Below, piece by piece: positions 21,873-31,983 of a stretch of DNA of 34,855 nucleotides. The stretch is from the NCBI GenBank assembly GCA_001986395.2, contig MQVO02000102.1:1-34855 (forward strand), given 5' to 3'. Made by a program: the position numbers and the translations under genes. The DNA is from Irpex lacteus (Eukaryota; Basidiomycota; Agaricomycetes; Polyporales; Irpicaceae). The notes beneath the pieces are model-generated. The model did not search any database. It was not told the DNA's origin and was given only the letters and a program-made list of their open reading frames with translations. Positions within the stretch are counted from its first letter, which is position 1, and every line of letters begins with the position of its first letter.

Positions 21873-24800
21873 TTACAATGCCTGACCGATGGTGCTATAC
21901 TCGTCGTCGTTCTGACCGAAGGTGGCATAGCTGGACTCACGCTCTAGGCGCGGTCGATCGGGCTGCAGGCCCTGGGGAGGGTCCTGGTGAACGTAGTGAA
22001 GGCGGGAAGGGAGTAAGGTGGGTGGCGCAGGGAAGTCTGAAAGACCCGACATGCGGGAGGTGTCCGTGCCAGAAGTACGATAACTTGAACGAGTGTTGAG
22101 GGAATATGGCGAGAGAGGAGACAGGCGTGTTGAACGTTCAGACAGCCGGTGGTGGTTGTCTGTCACGTCTACGCGGAGGGTGTTATCTTCTGGGTTGTTG
22201 TCGTGGCCAACGAGTGAAAGTTCCGCGGAGAATCGCGCGGTCGAGGTAATAATAGGTGGGGTAGAAACCGCTTCTACTTCGCCAAGGCGGAAATGTTCTG
22301 TTTGCAAACATGGTCACAATCGGAACCCAAACATACTCTTGGCGAAACTTACCAATAACCTCGTCATTTAGAGGAGATATCTCCAAGATACTTGACGCTC
22401 TGGATGATTCGACGTCTTCAGGAATGTTTCCTTCGGGACTCACGAATGACACATCGATCGGCATCTGCACAGGGGAGTCAGTCGGACGCAGGCCTTCCGG
22501 TGAATTCGATAGTTGCGCGAGCACAACATCACGATTCGAGGTGTCTTCATCGACCTCATCTGGTTGAGGCCCGCGCAGCCCACCAAATCTCCGCCCCCAC
22601 GACCGCTGAGAATCACGATCATGTTCCGGAGAGCCATACTCCTGTCTTAACTCTTCCAGCTCCTCACTTAATTGACGAGCCAGTGTCGAGAGACCACTCC
22701 TGGTGCTCCGCTGAGAGCCGACATCGAGTATGATGCTTCCACTTGTTTGCCGGGAGCCCATAGACGGTCTCGAATCTTGCGACCTCTGTCTCTCAGGCCT
22801 GTAGAATAGATCCTTGAACCTCTCGAGGTCGTCCGAAGTGTTGATGGCACGCGGAGACAAAGGTGGGGACGACTCATGGGACACAGCGCCAGGCGACGAT
22901 CCAGACGAGTGTGCGAACTGAGTTCCCAGCGAGGCACTGCTCGTTCCGCTCCTGAACAACGGCGGGTTAAGGTGTTCTGGAGGCGACGACGCGGTAGTGT
23001 TGTTCATGGAGACGGCACCACCTGAAGATGTATGCGCAGGAGACGGCCTGTGTATCTCTGAAGACATTCTCCTGGGATCACTTGGAGCTGCGTGGATGCG
23101 GATGATATCGTCCATAGCACTATCCGGCCTGAGAGGGCGGTCACGGATGGGATTCCAATCCTGCATAGGGTCAAGATGTTCGGTTTCGCTCGCACCAATG
23201 CCGCTGTCAATGCTTCTCCGGAGAGTATGCGCAAGAGCTTCGCCGAAGCCAAGCTCACTCGTCCTTTTCGAATCATGATCGCCATATGGATGAGGTGACT
23301 TTGGAGAGGGTTCCGCAGGTTGTGGTAGCTCTGAAGGGGGTTTCACGACAACCGGTGTGGGGATATCTGGTGAGTAGCGTAGGTCCTCTGGGGCAAACTC
23401 GCGAACATGATCTGGAGTTAGTGCTGCGTACAGCTGAACCTGGGGTGGCGGAGGGCGAATGTTCGTAGGCCGACGTGGACCGTTTGAGGCCATGGCATAC
23501 GGATGCGTAGGTTGAGAGTATGGGTGCAGGAGAACAGGTTGCCGATGTGAAGTTACTGATGCATCTTCCTTGGATCCCTGCTGCGAGTTCGTGGTAGACA
23601 CCGATGGGTGAGGAGCATGCGACGGCGCTGAGACATAGGCAGCGTTGAGAGCATACGGATGTGCCGGGAAGCGAATAGGTTCCCGATGCGGCTGAGGTGT
23701 ATGTTGGTCCACCGATGGAGACGTGATCGCAATACCAACACCCTCCCCAGAGCTAGACAACCCAGAAGGCGTGGGTGAGACGCCATTACCACGATTGAGC
23801 ATAGAGAGCATTGCGCTAGGCGAAGCAGCCAGTTGCGCCAGATCAACATTTGTCTTCTCCTGTTCCGCCAGTATCTGATCGTGCAGGTGAATATGCTTCG
23901 TCCCAGGCCCGTGTATCGCCCCTTCTAAAGCCACAGCCTTCTCGTTTTCCGGCGTCAAAAGTCCTTTCTCGCCAGATGGGCTCGTCAGACCACAGAACGC
24001 CGCCGCACTTGCCGCAATCTTGAACGCTGACTTGCCCAAGGAGTGACTTCTCGTGTGCACCCCCGGACGCGACTCCTTCGACGAGAAAGTCGTTTGCCCG
24101 AGGGAGTTCGAATGCGCGTGCGACTTCGTCCGCCGTGAGCCCTGACCTGACGAGTTGAACGTCGCCGACTGCGCTGTCATGGTCTGAGTCTGCGTCTGAG
24201 TCTGGCTTTGACTGAGGCTCCTCGAGTGCGTGCCATTGCTTCTCACCTTAGGCGGCCCATGGACGTGTATCGTAGGAGGTCGAATTTGCCCACCTAACAG
24301 CGTTCGCTCAGCCAGTGCCTCAAACGCTGTCGTGCGCTCCCCTGATCTGCTTCGCGCCCGTGATCTTGGTCTAGCCCGAGAACCACCACCGCCTATAGAT
24401 TTCGAACGCGAGCGCGATATGGACCCCGCCCGTTTGTCCAAAAATGAACGATTCGCTTGTGACTTCCAGGCCTTGCGATCTTCTTCGAGCTGCTGACCTT
24501 GTTTGACGACCCTAATTTGAGCGCAGAAGATTAGCTCTCGACTGTCATATGTGTGACGAGTAAGATCGAACAGATTGTACACGTCTGATACAATCTGGGC
24601 GCAGTAGATGAGATAACACTCACTCTGTAAGAGAGGGCATTGGCGAAGGCAGAGCTAGATCATCCAAAGCCCAACTCTTCGGCCTGTATGGCCTCGAAGG
24701 GCTAGATTTGCCGTGAGGAACTTGCGCTTGTGGTGGAGGTGGAGGCGGAGCAGCACTGGTGCTGGCAACCGGTTGATGAGTGTGGGCTTCCTGTGAGACA

Positions 24801-26128
24801 GAAGGACTGGCGGACAGGTTCCCCATAGAACGGGCTTTCTTTAGAGACTTCTGTATACCGAGACTCGGACGCTGCGTCAAACTTGTCATAGGGTTCGGTC
24901 GATAGGTCGATGCTAGCGGACTTGGAGGTGGAGAAACTATTCGGCCACTACCAACTTCGCCCTGCTCGTCGATTAAACGCATGGCGAAGCGAGGACGAGG
25001 GAGGATGATGGCATCGCACCAGGTTTCTGCAGAGAGCCACTTCTGTTTGCCCTTGGGCAGGTGTCGCAGGTTTGGCGTAGACATGCTGACCTTCAGCACA
25101 GAATTACGTGGTGAGGGTTTGAGGTAATCTGGGACTTTCGGACCGCGGGGATCAAGGAGCGTTATGCGGGGAACGAGAAGGCGGCCTTTGCCTTTATCGA
25201 CAGCGGGGGCGCTCTGCGGGGTGGAGACAATATCGGCAGAAGGGAACGGGTAGGCATATGGGTGGGATCGCATCGAGCCTCCTTCCGAGGACGGTGCGGG
25301 TGCAGTGGGTGAGCCCCGACCGGGGGTAGCGAGCAACGTAGAATAATATGTGTTGTAGTACTCGTCTTCGGGCGACAAGCGATCTTGAGACCCAGTGGTG
25401 GTACTAGCGCGCGGACGGGAAGGTATACGCTGAATGTTCGAGGATGCGGGGAGAGGAGGGTTGGCATGCGAGTTGGAACGGCCTCTGCCATGATCCTGAC
25501 TCCGCTGCTGAGCTGCAAGACTGTCCACGGAGGCCGATACTCTAAGGCTCTTACGGCCAAATGCGAATATGCTAGCCAGGCTATTGCGGTTCGCATTTGA
25601 TGGTCGCGAGCTAGATGTGGATGCAGTAGGCTGTGACGAAGTCCGTTCGATGTGCTGTGGTGATTCTCCCACACCACCAGCCTGGTTCGGGTCTATATAC
25701 GACATTGTGGGTGCCCGCGGTTGAGCGTTCGGACGTGCGTGGTCTTTGCGAGCTATCGTCGTCCGCCTGCTTGAACCACCGGGCTCAGTCGAAGTCAAAC
25801 GCGACGCACCAGAGACCGCCCTGTTCCGTGTTTCCGGTGCACTCGCCGCATGCGACGTCCTCTCCTCACGCCTTGCACCGCGACCGCTTGGATCTGTCTC
25901 GCTGATGATACCATTCAGCAGTGCTCCCCAGCTCTCCCTACTCTCATCAGCCCCCTTAGGTCGCTCGTATGGGCCATTATACGGGATATACCAGTCTTCG
26001 TCGTCTTCATCCGCTTCTCTCGACAGTGGTGACGATGGGCCCGCCTTTGGAGGGCTATGCCGAGAGGTGAAGAGCCCGAGGCGCGTCGACATGGGATTGC
26101 GGGGAGAGGATTGTTGGGCAGCCGCCAT
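21873..26128 (-). CDS. Long low-complexity protein of unknown function (1364 aa)
   Basis: Exons 26128-24624, 24541-22353 and 22273-21873 join without a stop into 1365 codons. The acceptor of intron 1 was chosen because it gives an 82-nt intron and restores frame; a nearer AG would make an intron of only 29 nt. The protein is rich in Ser, Pro, Arg and His. Visible landmarks: an acidic patch DEDDEDWYIPYNGPYE near the N-terminus, an ordered-looking KWLSAETWCDAIILPRPRF (about residue 370), a short helical patch QLEEDRKAWKSQA right after intron 1, an SR-rich run (SISRSRSKSIGG), then long disordered sequence. No enzyme or binding domain recognised. It may be a scaffold with phosphorylation sites. 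A second ATG lies 4 nt upstream in another frame (26130-26132), so leaky scanning could tune translation. It is convergent with SMC1. Confidence 0.82.
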
Positions 26129-26728
26129 ACATGCGCCCCGTCAGTTCAGGTTTAAGGAACGGTGGTGTACGAAATGATGGATGATGATCAAATTATGCGT
26201 TTTGAGCTGTATCACGCCGGTCAGCATTGAAATTTTCCGGTCTGTGAACGTCAAAGCTTACAGTCTAAAGCATGCTGGGAGGCCAGGGCAGGGGAGGAGA
26301 GCAGGGACGCGGTGGTGGTTGAGACGCAAGGAATTTCTCCAACTTAACCTCGCCGGTGCCAGGGGTCCGACGGAGGTGACACGATGCACAATCGCCGTCG
26401 AAAGCCCTTCTTCGCGTCCACGCTCAGAGTTTTGCATGCTCATGCTCGGTAAAAGTAGGTCCAAATGTATGTGTATATTTGGGCTCATCTGCAAGCCAAA
26501 CTAGCAACTGCGGACTCAACCTCGCGCTTACAGCGCGATATTTGTATGTGAGCGTCTTCCCTCTCACAGCCCTCAGCTTTGCTGATTACCTTCTGTCTAT
26601 CTGTGTTCTTGCCCATGATAATCACACATCTGAAGCAGCTTCACGATTGCAATGAAAGCACGAACATACATGATCCGTCTCAACATTGAGCAGGGCGGAG
26701 CGCTAGGTCAGTGGCAGTGAATACTTAC
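26129..26728. other. Upstream region of the long protein gene, with possible further coding traces
   Basis: Mostly promoter and leader for the minus-strand gene. On the minus strand a possible continuation of the exon at 26729-26957 can be read: after a 50-nt intron beginning GTAAGT, about 28 codons stay open near 26600-26680. Support is weak and no family is recognised. Confidence 0.3.
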
Positions 26729-26957
26729 AGTTTACCAGCCGCCACGCCGCCAGTAAGCTCTCTTTCCTGCCTCAGAGTCCCAAGATAATCAGGCGAGGTT
26801 ACCAGGTGAATAAACACCTTCGTGTGAGCCTCATGGGCACCAACGTATGGAATGCCTCGGGCGTTTTTACACTCCAAGCACCGGTAAGTCCGATACCCAC
26901 ACTCCTGAAGCTTGAAACCCAGAGAAGTTGGATCCTCACCCGTTCCCAGGTGAACAT
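26729..26957 (-). CDS. Possible internal exon of an unrecognised gene
   Basis: A 229-nt stretch stays open on the minus strand, preceded by an acceptor-like CTGATTAG and followed by a clean donor GTAAGT. The peptide has an ordered look, with ECGYRTYRCLECKNARG (a possible metal-binding Cys pattern), then VGAHEAHTKVFIHLVTSP and LRQERELTGGVAAG. No Met lies at the start, so it would be an internal exon. Upstream on the same strand a short open segment beginning ATGAAGATCCTG (about 27296) could be a first exon, but intermediate exons could not be joined. Either a real small gene or a gene fossil beside the transposon. Family unknown. Confidence 0.35.
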
Positions 26958-27614
26958 CTAATCAGCGAACACATTTCATAGCGTAGTAGAAGAAGCTACT
27001 GACCATTTATAGACTCAGAACTACACGAGGATCGCATGAACTACCGTGAGTCCTAGAGCTACCATCTCAGAATTGAAAATTCGAAGAAAGGAAGTCCCAT
27101 ATTAGTACCGCTATGAATGGGGAGTCGAAGGATCCTCGTGGCCGAGATGGCGAACGTCATTACCGCGTAAAAGTCGGGATGTCGCTGTCCAGTATTCCGT
27201 GCAAAGGTGTTGAGCATTGAAAGAACTAACATGCCGAGCGAAACTTCTGATTGGGTCCGGCACCCTCAATTCCCAGAAAAAGCCACAGGATCTTCATCGT
27301 ACAGAAAGCGGTGGGTCGTGCGGATATCATAACTACAGAACTATGATATGCGAAAGAACAACTTCCGAGCAGCCAGAATTGCCTCTGCTGCCAGTCTTCC
27401 ACACAGAGAGATCATAGTACGTATCCGAGGTTGCGATCTCAGACATGCTAATTACGAAGTGTCTATCACAATCCAGTATCCTGTAAAGTACGTATAGACG
27501 GGCGTAAAACAAGTTCATGAAGGAGAGATGTCACCCAAAGACGACGAGATCGGACTATCCTCTTTCCATCAACAAACACATATACTAAAATCTACCACAA
27601 CGAAACTCCATACA
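26958..27614. other. Stretch with scattered minus-strand open segments
   Basis: No recognisable family. Open segments on the minus strand (near 27225-27296 and 27060-27190) could be exons of the gene suggested at 26729-26957, but no consistent splice model emerged. No tRNA found. Confidence 0.3.
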
Positions 27615-27854
27615 TCATCCTTCGTACCGCGGCGGTTCCTCGTCGACACCCTCTGTCCTCCGCTCAGTGCCAGACGGATGTGACGTAAGAACCCTATCCA
27701 TGCGCTCAACAAGAGACTGGAAAGCGCTGATATCCACCACGATAGCCCTCCCATCAGCGGAGTGCCCGTAATTTCCATGGGAGGACGTTCTCGCAGGGAC
27801 AGGTGACAAACAGGTGTCTGAGCAGGGGTACTTCGGGGTAGAGAAGTCTGAATC
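27615..27854 (-). pseudogene. 3' end of a protein gene, cut off next to the copia LTR
   Basis: A 79-codon open frame on the minus strand ends in VDEEPPRYEG-stop, a tail style (PPxY-containing C-terminus) common in agaric single-pass membrane proteins; it recalls the PPAY tail of the gene at 8378. Directly upstream is GAGATTCAG, a good 3' splice site, so this may be the last exon of a gene whose preceding intron was hit by the retrotransposon: the LTR edge is only about 20 bp away. The rest of the gene was not found on the far side of the element. Identity is uncertain; a chance open frame is possible. Confidence 0.4.
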
Positions 27855-27871
27855 TCAGTGAGGTAGAATGA

Positions 27872-28242
27872 TGTTCGTTATTGTTCTCTGCAGTTGCAGA
27901 GCAGTATTTATACTAGTTACATGGGTGTGATGAGTCGTATCTACTGACATACATGTACTAAGGATTGGTCAGAATCCCTAAGGGATTGCTAATGACTGAA
28001 TGAGAGATGAGCAAGCATCTGTCATGCTTGGTAAATACTGAATGTACGCTGAGCAAGCATTGCTAGCTACTGAATGAGAGAACGACTAATCTGGCCTTGT
28101 GTGATCATGTGCTATGAACGATTACATATGGACCTACAGATGTGAGAATCACATGCTTGATAGGATCTGAATCTTATCTACGCTACTTATCTAATCTACA
28201 CTATGGTCCAGATAAGGAAACTGATCTGATGATCGTTTAACA
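27872..28242 (-). repeat. 3' long terminal repeat of the copia element
   Basis: Begins TGTTAAACG on the minus strand directly after the polypurine tract and ends ...CGAACA, giving the canonical TG...CA ends with a TGTT/AACA inverted repeat. Length about 371 bp. A TATAAATA promoter box lies at 27905-27912 (minus), about 35 bp before the proposed end, so the transcription start should lie near the end of the LTR. The inner end is firm; the outer end is inferred from the TGTT/AACA symmetry because the other LTR is absent. Confidence 0.75.
27995..28076. repeat. Imperfect tandem repeats inside the LTR
   Basis: ACTGAATG occurs at 27995, 28037 and 28069, and GAGCAAGCAT at 28009 and 28051, so a unit of about 42 bp is repeated twice with a partial third copy. 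In LTRs such repeats often act as enhancer or transcription-factor sites; that role is inferred. Confidence 0.65.
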
Positions 28243-28258
28243 CTCCCACTTGATGCTA
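28243..28258 (-). other. Polypurine tract of the copia element
   Basis: On the minus strand AAGTGGGAG stands immediately before the LTR start TGTTAA. This is the RNase H-resistant primer for plus-strand DNA synthesis and fixes the inner boundary of the 3' LTR. It lies about 18 bp past the pol stop codon. Confidence 0.8.
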
Positions 28259-28275
28259 ACATCTGTGTGAGGCGT

Positions 28276-31200
28276 CTATACATCGATGAGTCCAAGACTC
28301 CCACTGAATTTGGACTGCTTCTGATAAGCCAATGACTTTGTCAGAATATCCGCAACTTGTTCATCAGTGTTGATATACATAATAGAGCCTTGTTCGTTTT
28401 CGACGAACTCTCGAACATAGTGATATCGAACGTCGATATGCTTGGAGCGTGCTTCTACTTTTGGATTATAGGTGAAATAGATTGCACCTTGATTATCACC
28501 GCAAATGACCGTGGGACCATTCTGTGGCATATCCAATTCTGATAGAAGATTACGCAACCAAGCACACTGCTTGGCAGTATCACAAAGTGCCATGTACTCC
28601 GATTCCATAGTCGAAGTTGCAATGGTTTTTTGCTTTCGCGAAACCCATGATATGGCTGCATTGGCTAGTAAGAATACGTAGCCAGTAGTGGAATGTCTAT
28701 CATCTTTATTTTCAGCATAGTCTGCGTCGGAGTATCCTATGAGTCCAGCTCTACTACTGCCATCATACTTGAGCGCGTAAGAAGCCGTGCCAAGTAGATA
28801 TCGAAGAATGTATTTGGCAGCTTTGTAGTGAGCTTCGGTAGGATTCGACATATACTGAGAGAGACGAATGACGGCATACGAAATATCGGGACGAGTTCCG
28901 ATCATGACGTATATGAGTGTTCCTATCAAGGCTTGATATCGCTTCGTCAAGTCTGGGTCTGCTTTGTAGTCAGCCTCAGCTTTCTGAAGGACAATACCCG
29001 ATGGCAATGGTGTTCTACTCGGATGCGCATCTACCATGTTAAAACGTTTGATAGCCTCGTGTATGTACGATCCTTGCGAGATCGTAATTGTACGGGCTTG
29101 GCGGTCACGTTCCACTTCCATACCAAGTATAAGCTTGGCAGGGCCAAGATCACGCATCTCATAGAGATTCATGAGCTTTTGCTTAAGTGAGGTAATGCTA
29201 CGCATGTCCGATCCCATAGGGAATATATCATCAACATATAAGATTAGGATTATACTCCCCCCATGTTGGTGATATATGTAAATACCAGCATCTGAGTGTA
29301 TACGTTCAAAGCCTAAATCCAATAAAGTATTATGGATTTTGATATTCCAAGTTCGCGAAGCTTGCTTAAGACCATAGATAGCCTTGCGCAATAAGCAAAC
29401 ATGGTTCTCCTTTCCCTTCTCTACGAAACCTTCTGGTTGTTCCATGTATATCTCCTCATCCAGATCGCCGTTCAAGAATGCTGTCTTGACGTCCAATGCC
29501 TCGATCTCCCAATCTTCGAGGGCTGCTATGGCTAATAGCGTGCGTATGGACTCAAAACGGGCGACTGGGGAGAAAGTTTCTTGATAATCGATTCCTTCAA
29601 CTTGTGAAAAGCCTTTTGCTACAAGACGTGCTTTGTACCGACCATCAGATTTGACAGTAAAGACCCATTTGTTTTTGACAATTTTACGTGAGGGGTCTGG
29701 ACGTGGTACAAGCACCCAAGTGCCATTTAATTGATGAGAGGCATATTCGTCTTGTGCAGCAATCAACCAACTATCTTTATCGTCTCGTTTCATAGCTTGT
29801 TTCCATGTAGTAGGAAACTCGTTCACGGAGAACGCACTGATGTAGTGAGCTATGTGTTCGTTGTTATCGAGATCATCAGATTTGGGTTCCGATTGACTCG
29901 GTTCCCGAGATAGTGGTACAGCAGACTTTGGCAACACAGTTCTCAACGGTTTCCGGGAAGGTCCAGGAACCGGAGCTTGATTAGAGTTAGACGCCGTCCG
30001 GCGAATTGGCTCAGGAACTGTACTGACGTTCTGCTTAGCTTTAGTTGATGCTCGGTGTTTATCCTGTGCAGCTTCTCGATCTGCCTGCTTTTCACTCTCA
30101 ATTAGCTCAGTATTTGGACCATATCGAGCTGTAGATCGCTTGGGACGTTCTACTTGAGGTGCAGGTGATTGGCGAGAAGGTTGACGTTGAACAGGTTTAG
30201 CCGGAACATTCGACTTAGGCTTAGCTGATTTGGGCTGCTGGCGCACATTATGCGGTACTGGTTGGTCTTGATCATCATCATCTCCATGATTAGACTCATT
30301 GTGACCAGCATAATATGGTTTCGGAGCAAAAGTGGAATCGTCATCTTGTAGAGGAAAATCTATATTATCGTCGGATTTGGGTTGTTTGGAAGGAGAAATG
30401 TCGGAACGATTGGGAAATGTATTCTCGTCAAAAGAGACATCGGCAGACAGAACTATTTGTTGTTTATCCCAGAACCGGTAACCCTTTACACCAGGTTCGT
30501 ATCCAACAAATATCATAGGAATTGCCTTTGCAGACAATTTGTTCTGTCGACGTTCTTTGTGTACATGGACGTAGGCACGACATCCAAATGTACGAAGCCT
30601 AGAGATATCCGGTTTTTCACCAAGGAATTTCTCATGAGGCGTGTGCCAATTTAGACGTTTCAACGGAGAACAATTGTAGAGGTACACAGAGGCTTCACAG
30701 CTTAACTTCCAAAATCCATTTGAAAGTCCAGCATGATGTCGCATAGCCTCGGCTTTGAATACGATGGTTTGTTGCCAACGTTCCGCTCTACCATTTTGTT
30801 CATGAGCATAAGGCGTGGATGTCTGACGTTCGATACCCTCAGACCCAAGGTACTGAGTGAAGTCAGCGTTAATGAACTCTGTGCCTCTATCACTTCGGAA
30901 TTTCATGACTTGTCGATCCAGACGTTTTTCAACCAAGGTTTTCCACTTCTTGAATTCTGGTAATGCATCGCTTTTTCGTTTCAGATAGCGCTGTTCACCG
31001 TAACCGGTGGCATCATCAAGAAGTGTCATGGCATACTTAAAGCCGTCAATGGATTGTGAAGGAAATTCGACTAAGTCCGAGTGAATAAGCTCAAGCGGAT
31101 GCTTGGCTCTAGAGGTCGACGTGGTTTTGGGAGAAGCTTTCCCTTTACCAAGTTCACATCCATGGCAGGGAGCAATTTCCTTCGGTATAGGAATACGGGA

Positions 31201-31983
31201 CGTCATCCCGATAGTTCCCTTATGAAGGTTTTCGATAACTGCTTTACCAGGATGTCCAAGCCGATTATGCCAAAGTTGAAATTTAGCTACGTCTCTAATG
31301 GCTGCTACTGTCTCTTGTCTCTTGACTATCCTAGTACTTAGCCAGTACATACCAGATTCGTCAGGAGTGCCATATACGAATTCTACACCCTTGCTATTAG
31401 AAATCGACCATTCTTTCGAAGTGATCGTACTAGTGCAATCATGTTCGACTGCTTTACAAGGTGCAAAAAATCGTGTAGTACTATCAGGAATATAAAGGAC
31501 ATTGTTAAGGGTGACTTGCGAACGTTTGCCGTTTTTCAGATTCGAGTCTATAATAACGGTACCCCTCCCAAGTATCTGGACCAACATATTCTTACCTGCG
31601 ATGGTGCAATGACCTGGGACTCGAGCAGGAGTATAGAGGTCGAAATCAGATAGTTGGTTAGTGATATGACTTGAAGCTCCAGAGTCAATGAGCCATAGAA
31701 CTCTGTCATGTTCACGCGAGGAATAGAGGGAACCAGTTATAATTTCGACGTCAGACTCGTTATCAAATACAGGCGCAGTATCGACTTTGATTACATTCGC
31801 CGGTAGCCTTTCCTTTACCCTTGAAATCCTTCTTTCCTTTCTTCTTGTTCGTATCCTTCTTCTGATTCTTCTGCTGATTGTTAGACGAAGATCCAGATGC
31901 GGCTTTACCGCCCTGCTTCTGATTGTTCTGGGTTTTCTTTGGGGTATCCCAGTGTTGCTCCGTAGTATGGTTTGTTTTACCAC
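28276..31983 (-). CDS. Copia pol: protease, integrase, reverse transcriptase, RNase H
   Basis: Polyprotein part carried by the retrotransposon. Domains in order: aspartic protease (LIDSGASSHIT); GAG-pre-integrase zinc binding (LWHNRLGHPG ... CHGCELGK); integrase core with Asp in HSDLVEF, Asp in RSDRGTEF and Glu in NGRAER; a Lys/Pro/Ser-rich linker; reverse transcriptase from NKWVFTVKSDGRYKARLVAK through DVKTAFLNGDL to YVDDIFPMGSD; RNase H with GYSDADYA, TMESEYMAL, CGDNQGA and VADILTK. No stop or missing catalytic residue in about 1175 codons, so the copy is young or selected. The first 60 or so codons of this frame (31983 to about 31800) overlap gag in another frame and are probably shadow; the real pol most likely begins after a +1 frame change near 31800. 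Confidence 0.93.
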   Translation of the reverse strand: MVKQTILRSNTGIPQRKPRTIRSRAVKPHLDLRLTISRRIRRRIRTRRKERRISRVKERLPANVIKVDTAPVFDNESDVEIITGSLYSSREHDRVLWLIDSGASSHITNQLSDFDLYTPARVPGHCTIAGKNMLVQILGRGTVIIDSNLKNGKRSQVTLNNVLYIPDSTTRFFAPCKAVEHDCTSTITSKEWSISNSKGVEFVYGTPDESGMYWLSTRIVKRQETVAAIRDVAKFQLWHNRLGHPGKAVIENLHKGTIGMTSRIPIPKEIAPCHGCELGKGKASPKTTSTSRAKHPLELIHSDLVEFPSQSIDGFKYAMTLLDDATGYGEQRYLKRKSDALPEFKKWKTLVEKRLDRQVMKFRSDRGTEFINADFTQYLGSEGIERQTSTPYAHEQNGRAERWQQTIVFKAEAMRHHAGLSNGFWKLSCEASVYLYNCSPLKRLNWHTPHEKFLGEKPDISRLRTFGCRAYVHVHKERRQNKLSAKAIPMIFVGYEPGVKGYRFWDKQQIVLSADVSFDENTFPNRSDISPSKQPKSDDNIDFPLQDDDSTFAPKPYYAGHNESNHGDDDDQDQPVPHNVRQQPKSAKPKSNVPAKPVQRQPSRQSPAPQVERPKRSTARYGPNTELIESEKQADREAAQDKHRASTKAKQNVSTVPEPIRRTASNSNQAPVPGPSRKPLRTVLPKSAVPLSREPSQSEPKSDDLDNNEHIAHYISAFSVNEFPTTWKQAMKRDDKDSWLIAAQDEYASHQLNGTWVLVPRPDPSRKIVKNKWVFTVKSDGRYKARLVAKGFSQVEGIDYQETFSPVARFESIRTLLAIAALEDWEIEALDVKTAFLNGDLDEEIYMEQPEGFVEKGKENHVCLLRKAIYGLKQASRTWNIKIHNTLLDLGFERIHSDAGIYIYHQHGGSIILILYVDDIFPMGSDMRSITSLKQKLMNLYEMRDLGPAKLILGMEVERDRQARTITISQGSYIHEAIKRFNMVDAHPSRTPLPSGIVLQKAEADYKADPDLTKRYQALIGTLIYVMIGTRPDISYAVIRLSQYMSNPTEAHYKAAKYILRYLLGTASYALKYDGSSRAGLIGYSDADYAENKDDRHSTTGYVFLLANAAISWVSRKQKTIATSTMESEYMALCDTAKQCAWLRNLLSELDMPQNGPTVICGDNQGAIYFTYNPKVEARSKHIDVRYHYVREFVENEQGSIMYINTDEQVADILTKSLAYQKQSKFSGSLGLIDV

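Noticed and set aside
24595..24623. A 29-nt first intron in the long minus-strand gene
   Set aside because: Too short for fungal splicing and leads to a stop; the acceptor at 24542 gives 82 nt and an open frame.
30150..30963. Plus-strand open frames across the copia element
   Set aside because: Antisense shadows of the pol gene.
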